Source: Vibrio rumoiensis
GTDB taxonomy: Bacteria > Pseudomonadota > Gammaproteobacteria > Enterobacterales > Vibrionaceae
Assembly: GCF_002218045.2 (NCBI RefSeq)
Contig: NZ_AP018685.1
Span: 248,001-312,000, forward strand
Length of the DNA: 64,000 nucleotides
Reading direction: 5' to 3'
The position numbers and the translations under genes were made by a program. The notes under the pieces were generated by a model. The model was not told the DNA's origin and made no database searches. It saw only the letters and a list, made by a program, of their open reading frames with translations. Numbering within the stretch: the first letter of the stretch is position 1; the number at the start of each line of letters is the position of its first letter. Below, piece after piece: positions 1 through 8,797 of this stretch.

Positions 1-378
1 GATTGCTTGCGCGGCATTTTCTTTGCTGATGTCATTTGACGCTAACTTACCAAATAAAGAGTTAATCGCGTCTGGTTCACATACGTGCTCTTCGCAATGG
101 CGAGAAATCGTATGAAACTGCTCTGCAATATTAGTTAAGTTAAGGAATTGACTGAAGGCATGAGCAACAGGGGTTAATTGCTCGTTAGGTAGGTTTTTTA
201 TTTCTTCGATTAAGCTTTCTCGATCTTCCTGATTACCAGCTCGAGCTGATTTGGAAAGCTTACGAATGGTTTCAACTTTTTCAAGAATAGCATCACCATG
301 AGCTTCTTGAATGGTTGCGCCGAGTAAGTCTCCGAGCATGCGAACATTACTCGTTAAAGCGGCATATTTTTCATTCAT
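1..378 (-). CDS. ppc: Phosphoenolpyruvate carboxylase, N-terminal part (cut by window edge)
   Basis: Reverse-strand reading gives [20 protein letters not shown] and an open frame of 126 codons running off the left edge. This matches the N-terminus of bacterial PEP carboxylase, which adds bicarbonate to phosphoenolpyruvate to refill the TCA cycle with oxaloacetate in the cytoplasm. The block around [13 protein letters not shown] and the following helix with [13 protein letters not shown] are typical of the family. The start is the ATG at 376-378. It lies downstream of argE on the same strand, as in other vibrios. The catalytic parts are outside the window. Confidence 0.88.
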   Translation of the reverse strand, partial: MNEKYAALTSNVRMLGDLLGATIQEAHGDAILEKVETIRKLSKSARAGNQEDRESLIEEIKNLPNEQLTPVAHAFSQFLNLTNIAEQFHTISRHCEEHVCEPDAINSLFGKLASNDISKENAAQAI

Positions 379-391
379 CGTCGTTTCACCT

Positions 392-406
392 TGTAATTTA
401 ATTACA
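392..406. promoter_or_regulatory. 15-base perfect palindrome upstream of ppc
   Basis: TGTAATTTAATTACA is an exact odd-length palindrome 14 bases before the ppc start. It could be an operator or a small hairpin in the ppc leader. No regulator can be named from sequence alone. The rest of the 283-base gap to argE is A+T-rich. Confidence 0.35.
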
Positions 407-586
407 TCCATTTAATTTTTAGCCACTACAATCTAGCGAAAATATTTGCACTGAGTCAAATATTTGCCGTGATTGTGTAAAAATAATACCAATATTATTG
501 ATGCAAATCAGTTATCAGAAGATGGGTAAATTGATTTGGTTGTTGTGTAAACCCTTTGTTATTTATACCTTATTTCATCATGTTAA

Positions 587-611
587 CCGCATTCATATTC
601 ATAGAATGCGG
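587..611 (-). terminator. Hairpin after argE
   Basis: CCGCATTC and GAATGCGG form an 8-bp perfect stem with a 9-base loop, 51 bases past the argE stop. There is no clean T tract on the reverse strand, so it may be a weak terminator, a processing hairpin or an mRNA-stabilising structure. Confidence 0.4.
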
Positions 612-661
612 CATGATTCATTCTTTCAATTTGTCAGATTGTATCCAATTCGCTCGTCGAT

Positions 662-1816
662 TTATCCAAAACAGTAGTGGCGCATCGACTTGGATAAAAT
701 ATTAATGGTCGGATCGATAAACTCAAAGGCTAGGAATTCATCCGGCTGATGCGCTTGATCGATCGAGCCTGGCCCCATCACTAAGGTTGGGCACACTTGT
801 TGTAAAAACGGTGCTTCAGTACAGTAATTGACGGTTTCTGATGGTATTTGTGTTAACGCTTCCATGCTCTTGATGAAAGGGTGGTCATGTTGACACTCAT
901 AACCTGGAATAGGTTCATGCAAAGGCTGTATCTCAATACGCTCTGGCCATTTGGCTTGCACTTCTTTGAGGGCTGACTGCAACATATTGTTCAGTCCGTC
1001 TAAACTGATCCCCGGCAATGGGCGAACGTCATAATGCAGCTCACAACAGCCACAAATTCGATTCGCACTGTCGCCGCCATGAATGTGCCCTAGATTTAAT
1101 GTAGGAGTGGGGATCTCAAAGCCTGGGTGGTGATATTCTTTAATGAGCTGGTTACGCAGTTGCATTAAGGCAAACAGTACCTCATGCATGATTTCTATCG
1201 CATTGACACCTAAAGCCGGGTTTGATGAGTGACCAGAGTGACCGGTGACTCGGATAGCATTCGCGACATGGCCTTTATGCCCGCGAATGGGCTTTAGACT
1301 TGTCGGCTCACCGATGATGCAATAGTCTGGTTTATAAGGCGCATCACCATTTAAACAGGATTCTGTAAAGTGGCGCGCACCTAGCATGCTGGTTTCTTCA
1401 TCACAAGTGGCCAGAATATAAAGCGGCTTGGTTTGTTTTGACCAATCAACCTTTTGGACCGCTTCAATTATAAAGGCGAAAAAGCCCTTCATATCTGCGG
1501 TGCCTAATCCATAGAATCGGTTGTTATGTTCTGTTAAGGCGTGTGGATCAAAATTCCAACGTCCTTCATCAAAAGGCACGGTATCAGAGTGGCCCGATAG
1601 CAATAATCCACCTTCCCCTTGACCTTTTTTGGCGATCAAGTTGTGTTTTCCGGGGGCGACTTCAATCACTTCTACTGAAAAATCGAGATCCTTTAACCAT
1701 TGCGCAAGTTTGGCAATCACTTCGGCATTCCCTTCATCCCATGTAGGGTCGGTTGCACTAATTGAAGAGGTGGAGATCAATCCGCGATAAACATCTAAAA
1801 ATTGAGGTGTGCCCAT
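662..1816 (-). CDS. argE: Acetylornithine deacetylase
   Basis: 384 aa, the usual ArgE length. It hydrolyses N-acetylornithine to ornithine in arginine biosynthesis; M20-family zinc peptidase fold, cytoplasmic. Visible motifs are SGHSDTVP (metal-binding His and the catalytic Asp), the GLGTADMKG block, the CDEET segment with the acidic catalytic pair, and GHSGHSS in the dimerisation lid. GGAG lies 5 bases before the ATG at 1816. It is transcribed divergently from argCBGH, the usual vibrio and enteric arrangement, with a shared control region. ArgE is present although the acetyltransferase activity is fused to ArgH, so the linear acetyl pathway is expected. Confidence 0.95.
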   Translation of the reverse strand: MGTPQFLDVYRGLISTSSISATDPTWDEGNAEVIAKLAQWLKDLDFSVEVIEVAPGKHNLIAKKGQGEGGLLLSGHSDTVPFDEGRWNFDPHALTEHNNRFYGLGTADMKGFFAFIIEAVQKVDWSKQTKPLYILATCDEETSMLGARHFTESCLNGDAPYKPDYCIIGEPTSLKPIRGHKGHVANAIRVTGHSGHSSNPALGVNAIEIMHEVLFALMQLRNQLIKEYHHPGFEIPTPTLNLGHIHGGDSANRICGCCELHYDVRPLPGISLDGLNNMLQSALKEVQAKWPERIEIQPLHEPIPGYECQHDHPFIKSMEALTQIPSETVNYCTEAPFLQQVCPTLVMGPGSIDQAHQPDEFLAFEFIDPTINILSKSMRHYCFG

Positions 1817-1880
1817 AAAAACTCCATTTCGTGTGATGGCTTTGCCTGTATGCTAGCCATTGTGGTTGATAACCGGACTA

Positions 1881-1909
1881 TTGACAAGAAGCTTATAAAA
1901 CGATAAAAC
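1881..1909 (+). promoter_or_regulatory. Predicted sigma-70 promoter of argCBGH
   Basis: TTGACA at 1881-1886 and TAAAAC at 1904-1909 are separated by exactly 17 bases. The predicted start would be near 1916, inside the ArgR-box region. It is placed correctly for the rightward arg operon; not proven. Confidence 0.5.
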
Positions 1910-1912
1910 ACA

Positions 1913-1943
1913 TATTAAATCATTATTTGTGAATAAAAAATCG
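1913..1943. promoter_or_regulatory. Candidate ArgR operator between argE and argC
   Basis: TGAATAAAAAATCG at 1930-1943 matches 12 of 14 positions of the ARG-box consensus TGAATwwwwATTCA. A much weaker box sits three bases to its left, the normal spacing for paired boxes. It overlaps the predicted transcription start of argC, so arginine-bound ArgR could repress both directions. This is an inference from consensus matching. Confidence 0.45.
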
Positions 1944-2084
1944 AATAATAAGGTTTTTTTAGAGTGGATAGTCATATTTTTACGATTGAAAAAGATTTGT
2001 TTTCAGCATGAAATAGTTCAATAACGTAACGAAAACCACTTAAATAAAATATAAATAGCGCGCAAAACAAACGGATAGGTGAGT

Positions 2085-3086
2085 ATGCTAAAAACAGTCA
2101 TTATTGGAGCAAGCGGTTACACCGGTGCAGAGTTGGCCTTGATGGTCGAAAAGCATCCTGAGCTGACGTTATCTGGCTTATATGTATCAGAAAATAGTGC
2201 CGATGCTGGTAAACCTATTTCTCAATTACATGGCAAGTTGCATGGATTGATTGATCTTGCTGTACAGCCCTTAATCTCACCTCAAGAAGTTGCGCAGCAA
2301 TGTGATGTCGTCTTTCTCGCCACGGCTCACGAAGTCAGCCATGATCTCGCGCCGACTTTTCTTGCCAATGATTGTGTTGTTTTAGACTTATCCGGTGCTT
2401 ATCGAGTGAAAGCGGATGGCTTTTATCCTACATATTATGGATTTGAACACACGCAATCTCAGTGGCTTGATCAAGCGGCTTACGGTTTAGCGGAGTGGAA
2501 TCAACCGCAGATCGCTCAAGCGCAATTAATTGCTGTACCGGGCTGTTACCCTACCGCCTCTCAACTAGCGATTAAACCTTTGGTCGAAAATGGATTATTG
2601 GATCTCAACCAATGGCCGGTAATCAATGCCACGAGTGGCGTGACTGGCGCGGGGCGTAAAGCCACGATGACCAATAGTTTTTGCGAAGTGAGCTTACAAC
2701 CTTATGGTGTGTTCACGCACCGTCACCAACCTGAAATTGCTTCACATTTAGGTTGTGATGTTATTTTTACGCCGCATTTAGGTAATTTTAAGCGTGGCAT
2801 TTTAGCAACGATTACCATGAAGTTAGCTTTAGATGTGACTGACGAGCAAATTGAACAAGCCTTTAGTGAGGCCTATCAAAGCAAGCTTGCGGTTCGTTTA
2901 CTTTCTGATATTCCTCGTTTGCAAAATGTTGAAAACACGCCGTTTTGTGATATTGGTTGGAAGCGTCAAGGTCAGCATCTTATTGTCGTGTCTGCGATTG
3001 ATAACCTATTGAAAGGTGCATCAAGCCAAGCGATGCAATGTTTGAATATTCGTTTCGGTTTCCCTGAAATGACGGCTTTAGTGTAA
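2085..3086 (+). CDS. argC: N-acetyl-gamma-glutamyl-phosphate reductase
   Basis: 333 aa from the ATG at 2085, close to the family length; a GTG at 2079 would add two residues. ArgC reduces N-acetylglutamyl phosphate to the semialdehyde with NADPH, the third step to arginine. The N-terminal [12 protein letters not shown] is the nucleotide-binding loop, and VPGCYPTA contains the catalytic cysteine. The C-terminal half carries the [12 protein letters not shown] and [11 protein letters not shown] blocks of the dimerisation and substrate domain. GGATAGG lies a suitable distance before the ATG. It is first in the argCBGH operon, and argB starts about 11 bases after its stop. Confidence 0.94.
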   Translation: MLKTVIIGASGYTGAELALMVEKHPELTLSGLYVSENSADAGKPISQLHGKLHGLIDLAVQPLISPQEVAQQCDVVFLATAHEVSHDLAPTFLANDCVVLDLSGAYRVKADGFYPTYYGFEHTQSQWLDQAAYGLAEWNQPQIAQAQLIAVPGCYPTASQLAIKPLVENGLLDLNQWPVINATSGVTGAGRKATMTNSFCEVSLQPYGVFTHRHQPEIASHLGCDVIFTPHLGNFKRGILATITMKLALDVTDEQIEQAFSEAYQSKLAVRLLSDIPRLQNVENTPFCDIGWKRQGQHLIVVSAIDNLLKGASSQAMQCLNIRFGFPEMTALV

Positions 3087-3097
3087 GGATAATGACC

Positions 3098-3874
3098 ATG
3101 GCTCCTTTAGTGATCAAATTAGGTGGCGCGGTATTATCCGATTTGGATACCTTAGCTAAATTATTTGGTGCAATTCAGCAATATCAAAAAGATGCACAGC
3201 GTCAAATCGTCATCGTACATGGTGGTGGCTATTTGGTGGATGAGTTGATGGCAAAGTTGCAATTTGAAACGGTAAAAAGAGATGGCTTACGGGTCACGCC
3301 TTTCGAGCACATTAATTACATTAGTGGTGCTTTGGCGGGAACAGCGAATAAATTATTGCAAGGCCAAGCGATCAAGCTAGGATTAACCGCGGTGGGGTTA
3401 AGTTTGGCGGATGGCGGTTTATGTCAGATCACTCAGCTATCTGATGATTTAGGCGCAGTCGGAGAAGCCAAAGCTGGAAATGCAGCGGTCTTAAAAGCAA
3501 TTTTACAAACCAATGCATTGCCGATTATTAGTTCAATTGGTATTACCGCTGAGGGTCAATTAATGAATGTCAATGCTGATCAAGCCGCGGTGGCGGTGGC
3601 GACGGCACTGGATGCAGAGTTAGCACTACTTTCAGATGTGGCAGGGGTACTCGATGCGGATAAGCAACTCATTTCACAACTAGACCAATCACAAGTTGAT
3701 CAACTGATTGAACAGCAAGTGATCACCGATGGCATGATAGTGAAAGTACAAGCAGCATTAGATGCGGCCAATCAACTCGGTCGAGCCATCGAAGTCGCTG
3801 GTTGGAAAAGCCCTGAAAAGTTAGCGCAACTGTTTGCCGGTCAAAGTATAGGAACACGTTTCTTGCCTTTGTAG
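3098..3874 (+). CDS. argB: Acetylglutamate kinase
   Basis: 258 aa from the ATG at 3098, chosen over the ATG at 3092 because AGGA at 3086-3089 gives 8-base spacing to it. It phosphorylates N-acetylglutamate with ATP, second step of arginine synthesis. The amino acid kinase fold shows in VIKLGGAVL near the start, VHGGGYLVD, the [12 protein letters not shown] substrate block and [10 protein letters not shown] before the ATP lid. The short form without an N-terminal helix is usually not arginine-inhibited, which agrees with feedback control resting on the acetyltransferase. The 104-base gap to argG holds no clear structure. Confidence 0.94.
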   Translation: MAPLVIKLGGAVLSDLDTLAKLFGAIQQYQKDAQRQIVIVHGGGYLVDELMAKLQFETVKRDGLRVTPFEHINYISGALAGTANKLLQGQAIKLGLTAVGLSLADGGLCQITQLSDDLGAVGEAKAGNAAVLKAILQTNALPIISSIGITAEGQLMNVNADQAAVAVATALDAELALLSDVAGVLDADKQLISQLDQSQVDQLIEQQVITDGMIVKVQAALDAANQLGRAIEVAGWKSPEKLAQLFAGQSIGTRFLPL

Positions 3875-3978
3875 AGGGGAGAAGCAAAATAAATAATCCA
3901 CGGAATTCACCCAAACATGATTCCAGGGAAGGCTATATACCCCAGAACAACGGGTAAAATAAATTTTGGAGAAATAAC

Positions 3979-5211
3979 ATGGCTAAATTAAGTGTCGATA
4001 AAGCAAGCATCAACAAAGTGGTAGTCGCATACTCGGGTGGATTAGATACCTCAGTGATCATTCCGTGGTTAAAAGAAAACTACGATTGTGAAGTCGTCGC
4101 CTTTGTAGCGGATGTCGGCCAAGGTGATGAAGAATTAGTGGGCATTGAAGAAAAAGCCATCGCTTCAGGTGCATCAGCATGCTATATCGCCGATCTTAAA
4201 GAAGAAATGGTTGCCGATTACATTTACCCAACGTTGAAAACGGGGGCGTATTACGAAGGTAAATACCTACTTGGCACTTCAATGGCTCGTCCAATCATTG
4301 CGAAAGCGCAAGTGGAAGTGGCACGTAAAGTCGGCGCAGATGCGTTATGTCATGGCTGTACGGGTAAAGGGAATGACCAAGTTCGTTTTGAAGGTGCTTT
4401 TGCGGCACTAGCCCCAGACTTACATGTGATTGCCCCTTGGCGTGAGTGGGATCTAGTGAGCCGTGAAGAGTGCTTGGACTACCTTGCAGAACGTAATATT
4501 CCATGTACCGCTTCTTTAACTAAAATCTATTCACGTGATGCGAATGCATGGCACATTTCAACCGAAGGTGGTGTGTTAGAAAACACTTGGAATGCACCGA
4601 ATGAAGATTGTTGGGCATGGACCGTTGATCCTGAGCAAGCGCCGGATCAAGCAGAATATGTTACATTGAAAGTTGAAAAAGGCGCCGTGGTTGAGGTCGA
4701 TGGCCAAGCGTTATCACCATACCAAGCTTTAGTCGCGTTAAATGAAAAAGGCGTGAAGCATGGTGTTGGGCGTATTGATATTGTTGAAAACCGTTTAGTC
4801 GGTATGAAGTCTCGTGGTTGTTATGAAACTCCAGGGGGCACGATTATGATGGAAGCCCTGCGTGCCGTTGAGCAACTGGTGCTTGATAAAGCTTCTTTCG
4901 AATTTCGTGAAGAGCTTGCTGTAAAAGCTTCGCACCTTGTGTACGATGGTCGTTGGTTCACGCCGCTATGTAAATCGCTTTTGGCAGCAACTGAAGCGTT
5001 AGCGCAAGATGTTAATGGTGAAGTTGTAGTTAAACTTTATAAAGGCCAAGCGACGGTGACTCAAAAACGTTCTGATAACAGCTTATACTCTGAAGAGTTT
5101 GCGACGTTCGGTGATGATGAAGTTTACGATCAAAGCCATGCCGGCGGTTTCATCCGTTTATATTCTTTATCAAGCCGCATTCGTGCGCTTAATGAAGCGA
5201 AGAAGAAATAA
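3979..5211 (+). CDS. argG: Argininosuccinate synthase
   Basis: 410 aa, the normal length for the short bacterial type. It joins citrulline and aspartate using ATP, releasing AMP and pyrophosphate, to make argininosuccinate. AYSGGLDTS at residues 17-25 is the PP-loop ATP site; [15 protein letters not shown] is the citrulline and aspartate site block, and [14 protein letters not shown] follows. TTGGAGAAATAAC precedes the ATG. Third gene of argCBGH. The 180-base gap after it carries degenerate heptamer repeats (see 5220-5249). Confidence 0.96.
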   Translation: MAKLSVDKASINKVVVAYSGGLDTSVIIPWLKENYDCEVVAFVADVGQGDEELVGIEEKAIASGASACYIADLKEEMVADYIYPTLKTGAYYEGKYLLGTSMARPIIAKAQVEVARKVGADALCHGCTGKGNDQVRFEGAFAALAPDLHVIAPWREWDLVSREECLDYLAERNIPCTASLTKIYSRDANAWHISTEGGVLENTWNAPNEDCWAWTVDPEQAPDQAEYVTLKVEKGAVVEVDGQALSPYQALVALNEKGVKHGVGRIDIVENRLVGMKSRGCYETPGGTIMMEALRAVEQLVLDKASFEFREELAVKASHLVYDGRWFTPLCKSLLAATEALAQDVNGEVVVKLYKGQATVTQKRSDNSLYSEEFATFGDDEVYDQSHAGGFIRLYSLSSRIRALNEAKKK

Positions 5212-5219
5212 ATACGAAT

Positions 5220-5249
5220 ACTCGTAACTCGAATGCTCGTGACTCGGAA
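5220..5249 (+). repeat. Degenerate 7-bp repeat array, locus A
   Basis: Between argG and argH: CTCGTAA, CTCGAAT, a single G, CTCGTGA, CTCGGAA (5221-5249). All units keep CTCG followed by three variable bases. AATGCTCGT at 5232-5240 is repeated inverted as ACGAGCATT at 5265-5273, so the RNA could fold. The same register is seen at four other intergenic places in the window. Confidence 0.6.
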
Positions 5250-5321
5250 AAGAAACGCCTAGTGACGAGCATTTAGAGGTTAATAGTAAAATTAAATATA
5301 ATAATAAATCATGGATAATCG

Positions 5322-5345
5322 AGAAGCGAAGCGCTCTAGTAACGT
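5322..5345 (+). repeat. Shared 12-base block of the heptamer family, locus A
   Basis: AGAAGCGAAGCG at 5322-5333 differs at one base from AGCAGCGAAGCG at 24142 and at two from AGCAGCGTAGCG at 48023. It is followed by CTCTAGTAACG, again containing a CTAG core. It lies about 50 bases before the argH start. Confidence 0.5.
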
Positions 5346-5391
5346 AGTGTTCGAAAATCGATAAATACAATGGATTAGCAGGAGATTCACA

Positions 5392-7266
5392 ATGGCATTA
5401 TGGGGCGGAAGATTTACCCAAGCAGCAGACACTCGGTTTAAACAGTTCAATGATTCATTGCGCTTTGACTACCGATTGGCTGAGCAAGACATTGTGGGAT
5501 CGATTGCTTGGTCTAAATCGTTGCTATCCGTTGGGGTATTAACCGAAGAAGAGCAGCAAAAGCTAGAGCTCGCGCTAAATGAATTGAAGTTAGCCGTGAT
5601 GGAAGATCCTGAGCAAATTTTGCAATCGGATGCCGAAGATATTCACAGTTGGGTGGAAACTCAACTGATTGGCCGCGTTGGAGATTTAGGTAAAAAACTG
5701 CATACTGGCCGTTCTCGTAATGACCAGGTCGCGACGGATTTAAAACTGTGGTGTCGTCAACAAGGCCATCAGTTACTGATTGCTTTAGACCGTTTGCAAT
5801 CGCAAATGGTGTCGGTGGCCCGTGAACATCAAGCGACGGTTTTACCAGGTTATACTCACTTACAACGTGCTCAACCTGTCACGTTTGCACACTGGTGTTT
5901 AGCGTATGTCGAAATGTTTGAGCGTGATTATTCACGTCTATCGGATGCGATTAAGCGTCTTGATACTTGTCCATTAGGCTCTGGAGCACTAGCGGGCACC
6001 GCGTACCCAATGGATCGTGAGCAACTCGCCCATAATCTAGGTTTTCAACGAGCGACCCGTAATAGTTTAGATTCGGTGTCTGATCGCGATCATGTGATGG
6101 AACTGATGTCGATTGCTTCGATTTCTATGTTGCACCTTTCGCGTCTTGCGGAAGATATGATTTTTTATAATTCGGGCGAGTCTGGTTTTATTGAGTTGGC
6201 GGATACCGTGACTTCGGGCTCTTCCTTGATGCCACAAAAGAAAAATCCCGATGCTTTAGAATTGATTCGTGGCAAAACGGGCCGTGTCTATGGCTCACTG
6301 GCAGCGATGATGATGACGGTCAAAGCCCTGCCATTGGCTTACAATAAAGATATGCAGGAAGACAAAGAGGGCCTATTTGATGCGCTTGATACTTGGAACG
6401 ACTGCATGGAAATGGCGGCACTTTGCTTTGATGGTATTAAGGTCAACGGTGAAAGAACATTAGAAGCGGCCAAACAAGGTTACGCAAACTCAACGGAACT
6501 GGCGGATTATTTAGTGTCGAAAGGCATTCCTTTCCGTGAAGCGCACCACATTGTTGGCGTTGCGGTCGTGAGTGCAATTGAGCAATCTTGCGCGTTAGAA
6601 GAGCTATCACTTGAGCAACTCAAAGCATTCTCTCCCGTGATTGAAAATGATGTGTATAACATCTTAACCATTGAATCTTGCCTAGAAAAACGTTCAGCGT
6701 TAGGTGGCGTGTCACCACGACAAGTCAATTATGCGGTGAATCAAGCGCAGAAACGTCTAGATGAACGTGACAATTCAGGAGTAACCGTGCGGGCTGCACG
6801 TTTAACCGATATTGATTCATTGGAAGGAATGGTCGCTTACTGGGCTGGTTTAGGTGAAAACTTACCTCGTAGTCGTAATGAATTGATTCGAGATATTGGT
6901 TCTTTTGCTGTCTCTGAGCATCATGGTGAAGTGACGGGCTGTGCTTCTTTATATGTTTATGATTCCGGCTTGGCTGAAATCCGTTCATTAGGAATTGAAG
7001 CCGGTTGGCAAGGTCAAGGGCAAGGTGCAGCGATCATTAAGCATTTGGTCGATAAAGCGCGTCAAATGGCGATCAAAAAAGTATTTGTGTTAACTCGCGT
7101 GCCTGAATTCTTTATGAAACAAGACTTTATCCCAACTTCGAAAACATTGTTACCGGAAAAAGTATTGAAGGATTGTGACCAATGCCCACGCCAACATGCC
7201 TGTGATGAGGTGGCCTTAGAGATTAACTTAAATGAACAAGTCATTATGAAAGTGAGTGTCGCTTAA
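5392..7266 (+). CDS. argH: Bifunctional argininosuccinate lyase / N-acetylglutamate synthase, ArgH-ArgA fusion
   Basis: 624 aa, about 165 more than a plain ArgH. Residues 1-457 are the lyase, which splits argininosuccinate into arginine and fumarate: MALWGGRF start, [14 protein letters not shown], the fumarase-superfamily signature [12 protein letters not shown] near residues 275-286 and [10 protein letters not shown] near the end. From about residue 460 a GNAT acetyltransferase follows, starting [17 protein letters not shown], with the acetyl-CoA loop [11 protein letters not shown] near residues 536-546. This short fused NAGS replaces a separate ArgA and is known from Vibrio and related marine genera. 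AGCAGGAG precedes the ATG. Last gene of the operon, so the first and last steps of the pathway share one polypeptide. Confidence 0.95.
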   Translation: MALWGGRFTQAADTRFKQFNDSLRFDYRLAEQDIVGSIAWSKSLLSVGVLTEEEQQKLELALNELKLAVMEDPEQILQSDAEDIHSWVETQLIGRVGDLGKKLHTGRSRNDQVATDLKLWCRQQGHQLLIALDRLQSQMVSVAREHQATVLPGYTHLQRAQPVTFAHWCLAYVEMFERDYSRLSDAIKRLDTCPLGSGALAGTAYPMDREQLAHNLGFQRATRNSLDSVSDRDHVMELMSIASISMLHLSRLAEDMIFYNSGESGFIELADTVTSGSSLMPQKKNPDALELIRGKTGRVYGSLAAMMMTVKALPLAYNKDMQEDKEGLFDALDTWNDCMEMAALCFDGIKVNGERTLEAAKQGYANSTELADYLVSKGIPFREAHHIVGVAVVSAIEQSCALEELSLEQLKAFSPVIENDVYNILTIESCLEKRSALGGVSPRQVNYAVNQAQKRLDERDNSGVTVRAARLTDIDSLEGMVAYWAGLGENLPRSRNELIRDIGSFAVSEHHGEVTGCASLYVYDSGLAEIRSLGIEAGWQGQGQGAAIIKHLVDKARQMAIKKVFVLTRVPEFFMKQDFIPTSKTLLPEKVLKDCDQCPRQHACDEVALEINLNEQVIMKVSVA

Positions 7267-7377
7267 AAAGCACCCTAAATGTAGTTTTAACACTCCGACA
7301 GTAGGTTTTTGGTTCTATGTCGGCGTGATTTATGAAAAAAAAGCATTAAACTTTGTAATGTCTTTGGCGTATAATCG

Positions 7378-7417
7378 AACCCGAGTTAATTTAACTACTT
7401 GGGTTCTTTCGTTTTTT
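7378..7417 (+). terminator. Terminator of argCBGH
   Basis: AACCCGAGT at 7378-7386 pairs with ACTTGGGTT at 7397-7405 (9 bp with one G-U pair, 10-base loop), then a T-rich run ends at 7417. It lies 112 bases after the argH stop. Confidence 0.65.
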
Positions 7418-7492
7418 GCTTTAAAACACTTTTTCTTTATTGCCTGTAGTTCAATAAATTAACCCTCATACTATTTTCTCTTCTGGCATCTA

Positions 7493-7568
7493 GTCACTTA
7501 AACGCTAATATCATAAAAGGACATTATGTTTGCGGTCACTTTTTCGGTGAATCGTTAGCGTATGTGAC
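7493..7568 (+). promoter_or_regulatory. Imperfect inverted repeat upstream of the efflux operon
   Basis: GTCAC plus ACGCTAA (7493-7508) is mirrored by TTAGCGT plus GTGAC (7555-7568), enclosing 46 bases that contain a further TCAC/GTGA pair. It ends 32 bases before the predicted start of the first efflux gene, so it could be an operator pair or a leader structure. The 334-base gap 7267-7600 holds only this and the arg terminator. Confidence 0.35.
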
Positions 7569-7600
7569 TTTATGACAGTGACTTTTCAAAGGTGTACAGT

Positions 7601-7840
7601 TTGAACGTTGATTTTCTTCAAGTTGGTCTCCCAATCCCAGACTTAATTGTCGGGGCATCTCTGTATTTTCCACCCATGTTTAAAGCCTTTTTACTTGGTA
7701 TATTGTTGTGGGGAATTATTCATCGCTTGCTAAGAAACTGGATGTACTCCGGTGAGGTTTGGCATCCAACATTAATGGACCTATCTTTATTCGTGCTATC
7801 TGTATTTTCAGCATTAATGTTGATTATTCGGGTGACGTGA
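7601..7840 (+). CDS. DUF1656 (AaeX-like) small membrane protein
   Basis: 79 aa from the TTG at 7601; AAAGG at 7588-7592 is 8 bases upstream, whereas it overlaps the alternative GTG at 7592. Two membrane helices are visible (YFPPMFKAFLLGILLWGII and the C-terminal LSLFVLSVFSALMLII), with the family's conserved short loop ending in VWHPTL between them. DUF1656 proteins are found beside HlyD-type and FUSC-type efflux partners, as here; the biochemical role is unknown. First of three co-directional genes. Confidence 0.75.
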   Translation: MNVDFLQVGLPIPDLIVGASLYFPPMFKAFLLGILLWGIIHRLLRNWMYSGEVWHPTLMDLSLFVLSVFSALMLIIRVT

Positions 7841-7928
7841 TTTTGCTTTTATAAAAAGATCATTTGCAACTTTGTACTCATTTTATCTAGAACTCTAATC
7901 ACAAAAGGTCAACTGACCTAGGTAATGT

Positions 7929-8786
7929 ATGAAATTTAAAACGTTAAGATACTTTTCCACTGTCGCTGTTTTTACCATAGCCTTGTGCGCGGCGTGGTGG
8001 ATGTGGAATTACTATATGCAATCCCCTTGGACTCGTGACGGAAAAATTCGTGCTGACGTGGTCGATATTGCTTCTAGCGTTAATGGTACCGTTGAGGCAC
8101 TGTATGTTGAAGACAATGAATTTGTTAAAAAAGGAACGTTATTGATGGAAATCGATCCTGAACCTTTTTTAATTGAAGTCGATGAAGCTCAAGCGGCGCT
8201 AGAAACCGCTCATGCGAACGCTGAGAATGTACAGCGCGAATATGTGCGTCGCCGTAATATGAACCAAAGCACCATTTCAAAAGAAGAGCTAGAATCTGCA
8301 GAAAGTAATGCGAAATCGACGGCTGCACAATATAAATCGGCTCAGGCTTCACTGGCGAAAGCGAAGTGGAAGTTAAGTGAGACCAAAGTGTACGCACCAG
8401 TTGATGGTTATATTAGCCACTTAAAAGTTCGTAAAGGTCGCTATGCTATTTTAGGCATTCCTTTGATTGGCTTAATTGATGCGAATTCATTTTATGTTCA
8501 AGGGTATTTTGAAGAGACAAAGTTAAAACATATTCAAGAAGGCAGTCAGGCGGATATCACTTTGTTCGCTTCGAACCAAAAATTAACCGGTAAAGTTGAA
8601 AGTATTGGTCGTGGTATTGTGGATCAAAGTGAAGTGCCTTCAACTGAATTACTTGCCAATATCAAGCCTAATGTGCCTTGGGTTCAACTTGCTCAGCGCG
8701 TGCCAGTTCGAATCAAATTAACGGACCTTCCAGATGATTTACGTCTAATCGCTGGAACGACATGTAGTATTTCTATCCATTACTAA
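7929..8786 (+). CDS. HlyD-family membrane fusion protein, AaeA-like
   Basis: 285 aa. One N-terminal membrane anchor (residues about 8-28) is followed by a periplasmic adaptor: a biotinyl-lipoyl half (DVVDIASSVNGTVEALYV), an alpha-helical hairpin around residues 85-145, the second lipoyl half (KVYAPVDGYISHLKVRKG) and a beta-barrel. It would link the inner-membrane FUSC transporter to an outer-membrane channel, as AaeA does with AaeB for aromatic carboxylic acids. The substrate here is not known. The next gene starts 11 bases after its stop, indicating one operon. Confidence 0.85.
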   Translation: MKFKTLRYFSTVAVFTIALCAAWWMWNYYMQSPWTRDGKIRADVVDIASSVNGTVEALYVEDNEFVKKGTLLMEIDPEPFLIEVDEAQAALETAHANAENVQREYVRRRNMNQSTISKEELESAESNAKSTAAQYKSAQASLAKAKWKLSETKVYAPVDGYISHLKVRKGRYAILGIPLIGLIDANSFYVQGYFEETKLKHIQEGSQADITLFASNQKLTGKVESIGRGIVDQSEVPSTELLANIKPNVPWVQLAQRVPVRIKLTDLPDDLRLIAGTTCSISIHY

Positions 8787-8797
8787 TTGAGCTGATT

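Noticed and set aside
7370..7417. Possible small RNA: TATAAT at 7370 followed by a terminator hairpin
   Set aside because: The -35 match is poor and the transcript would be little more than the terminator itself.
7256..7462. 68-codon ORF overlapping the argH end
   Set aside because: It runs through the arg operon terminator and has no ribosome site of its own or recognisable features.
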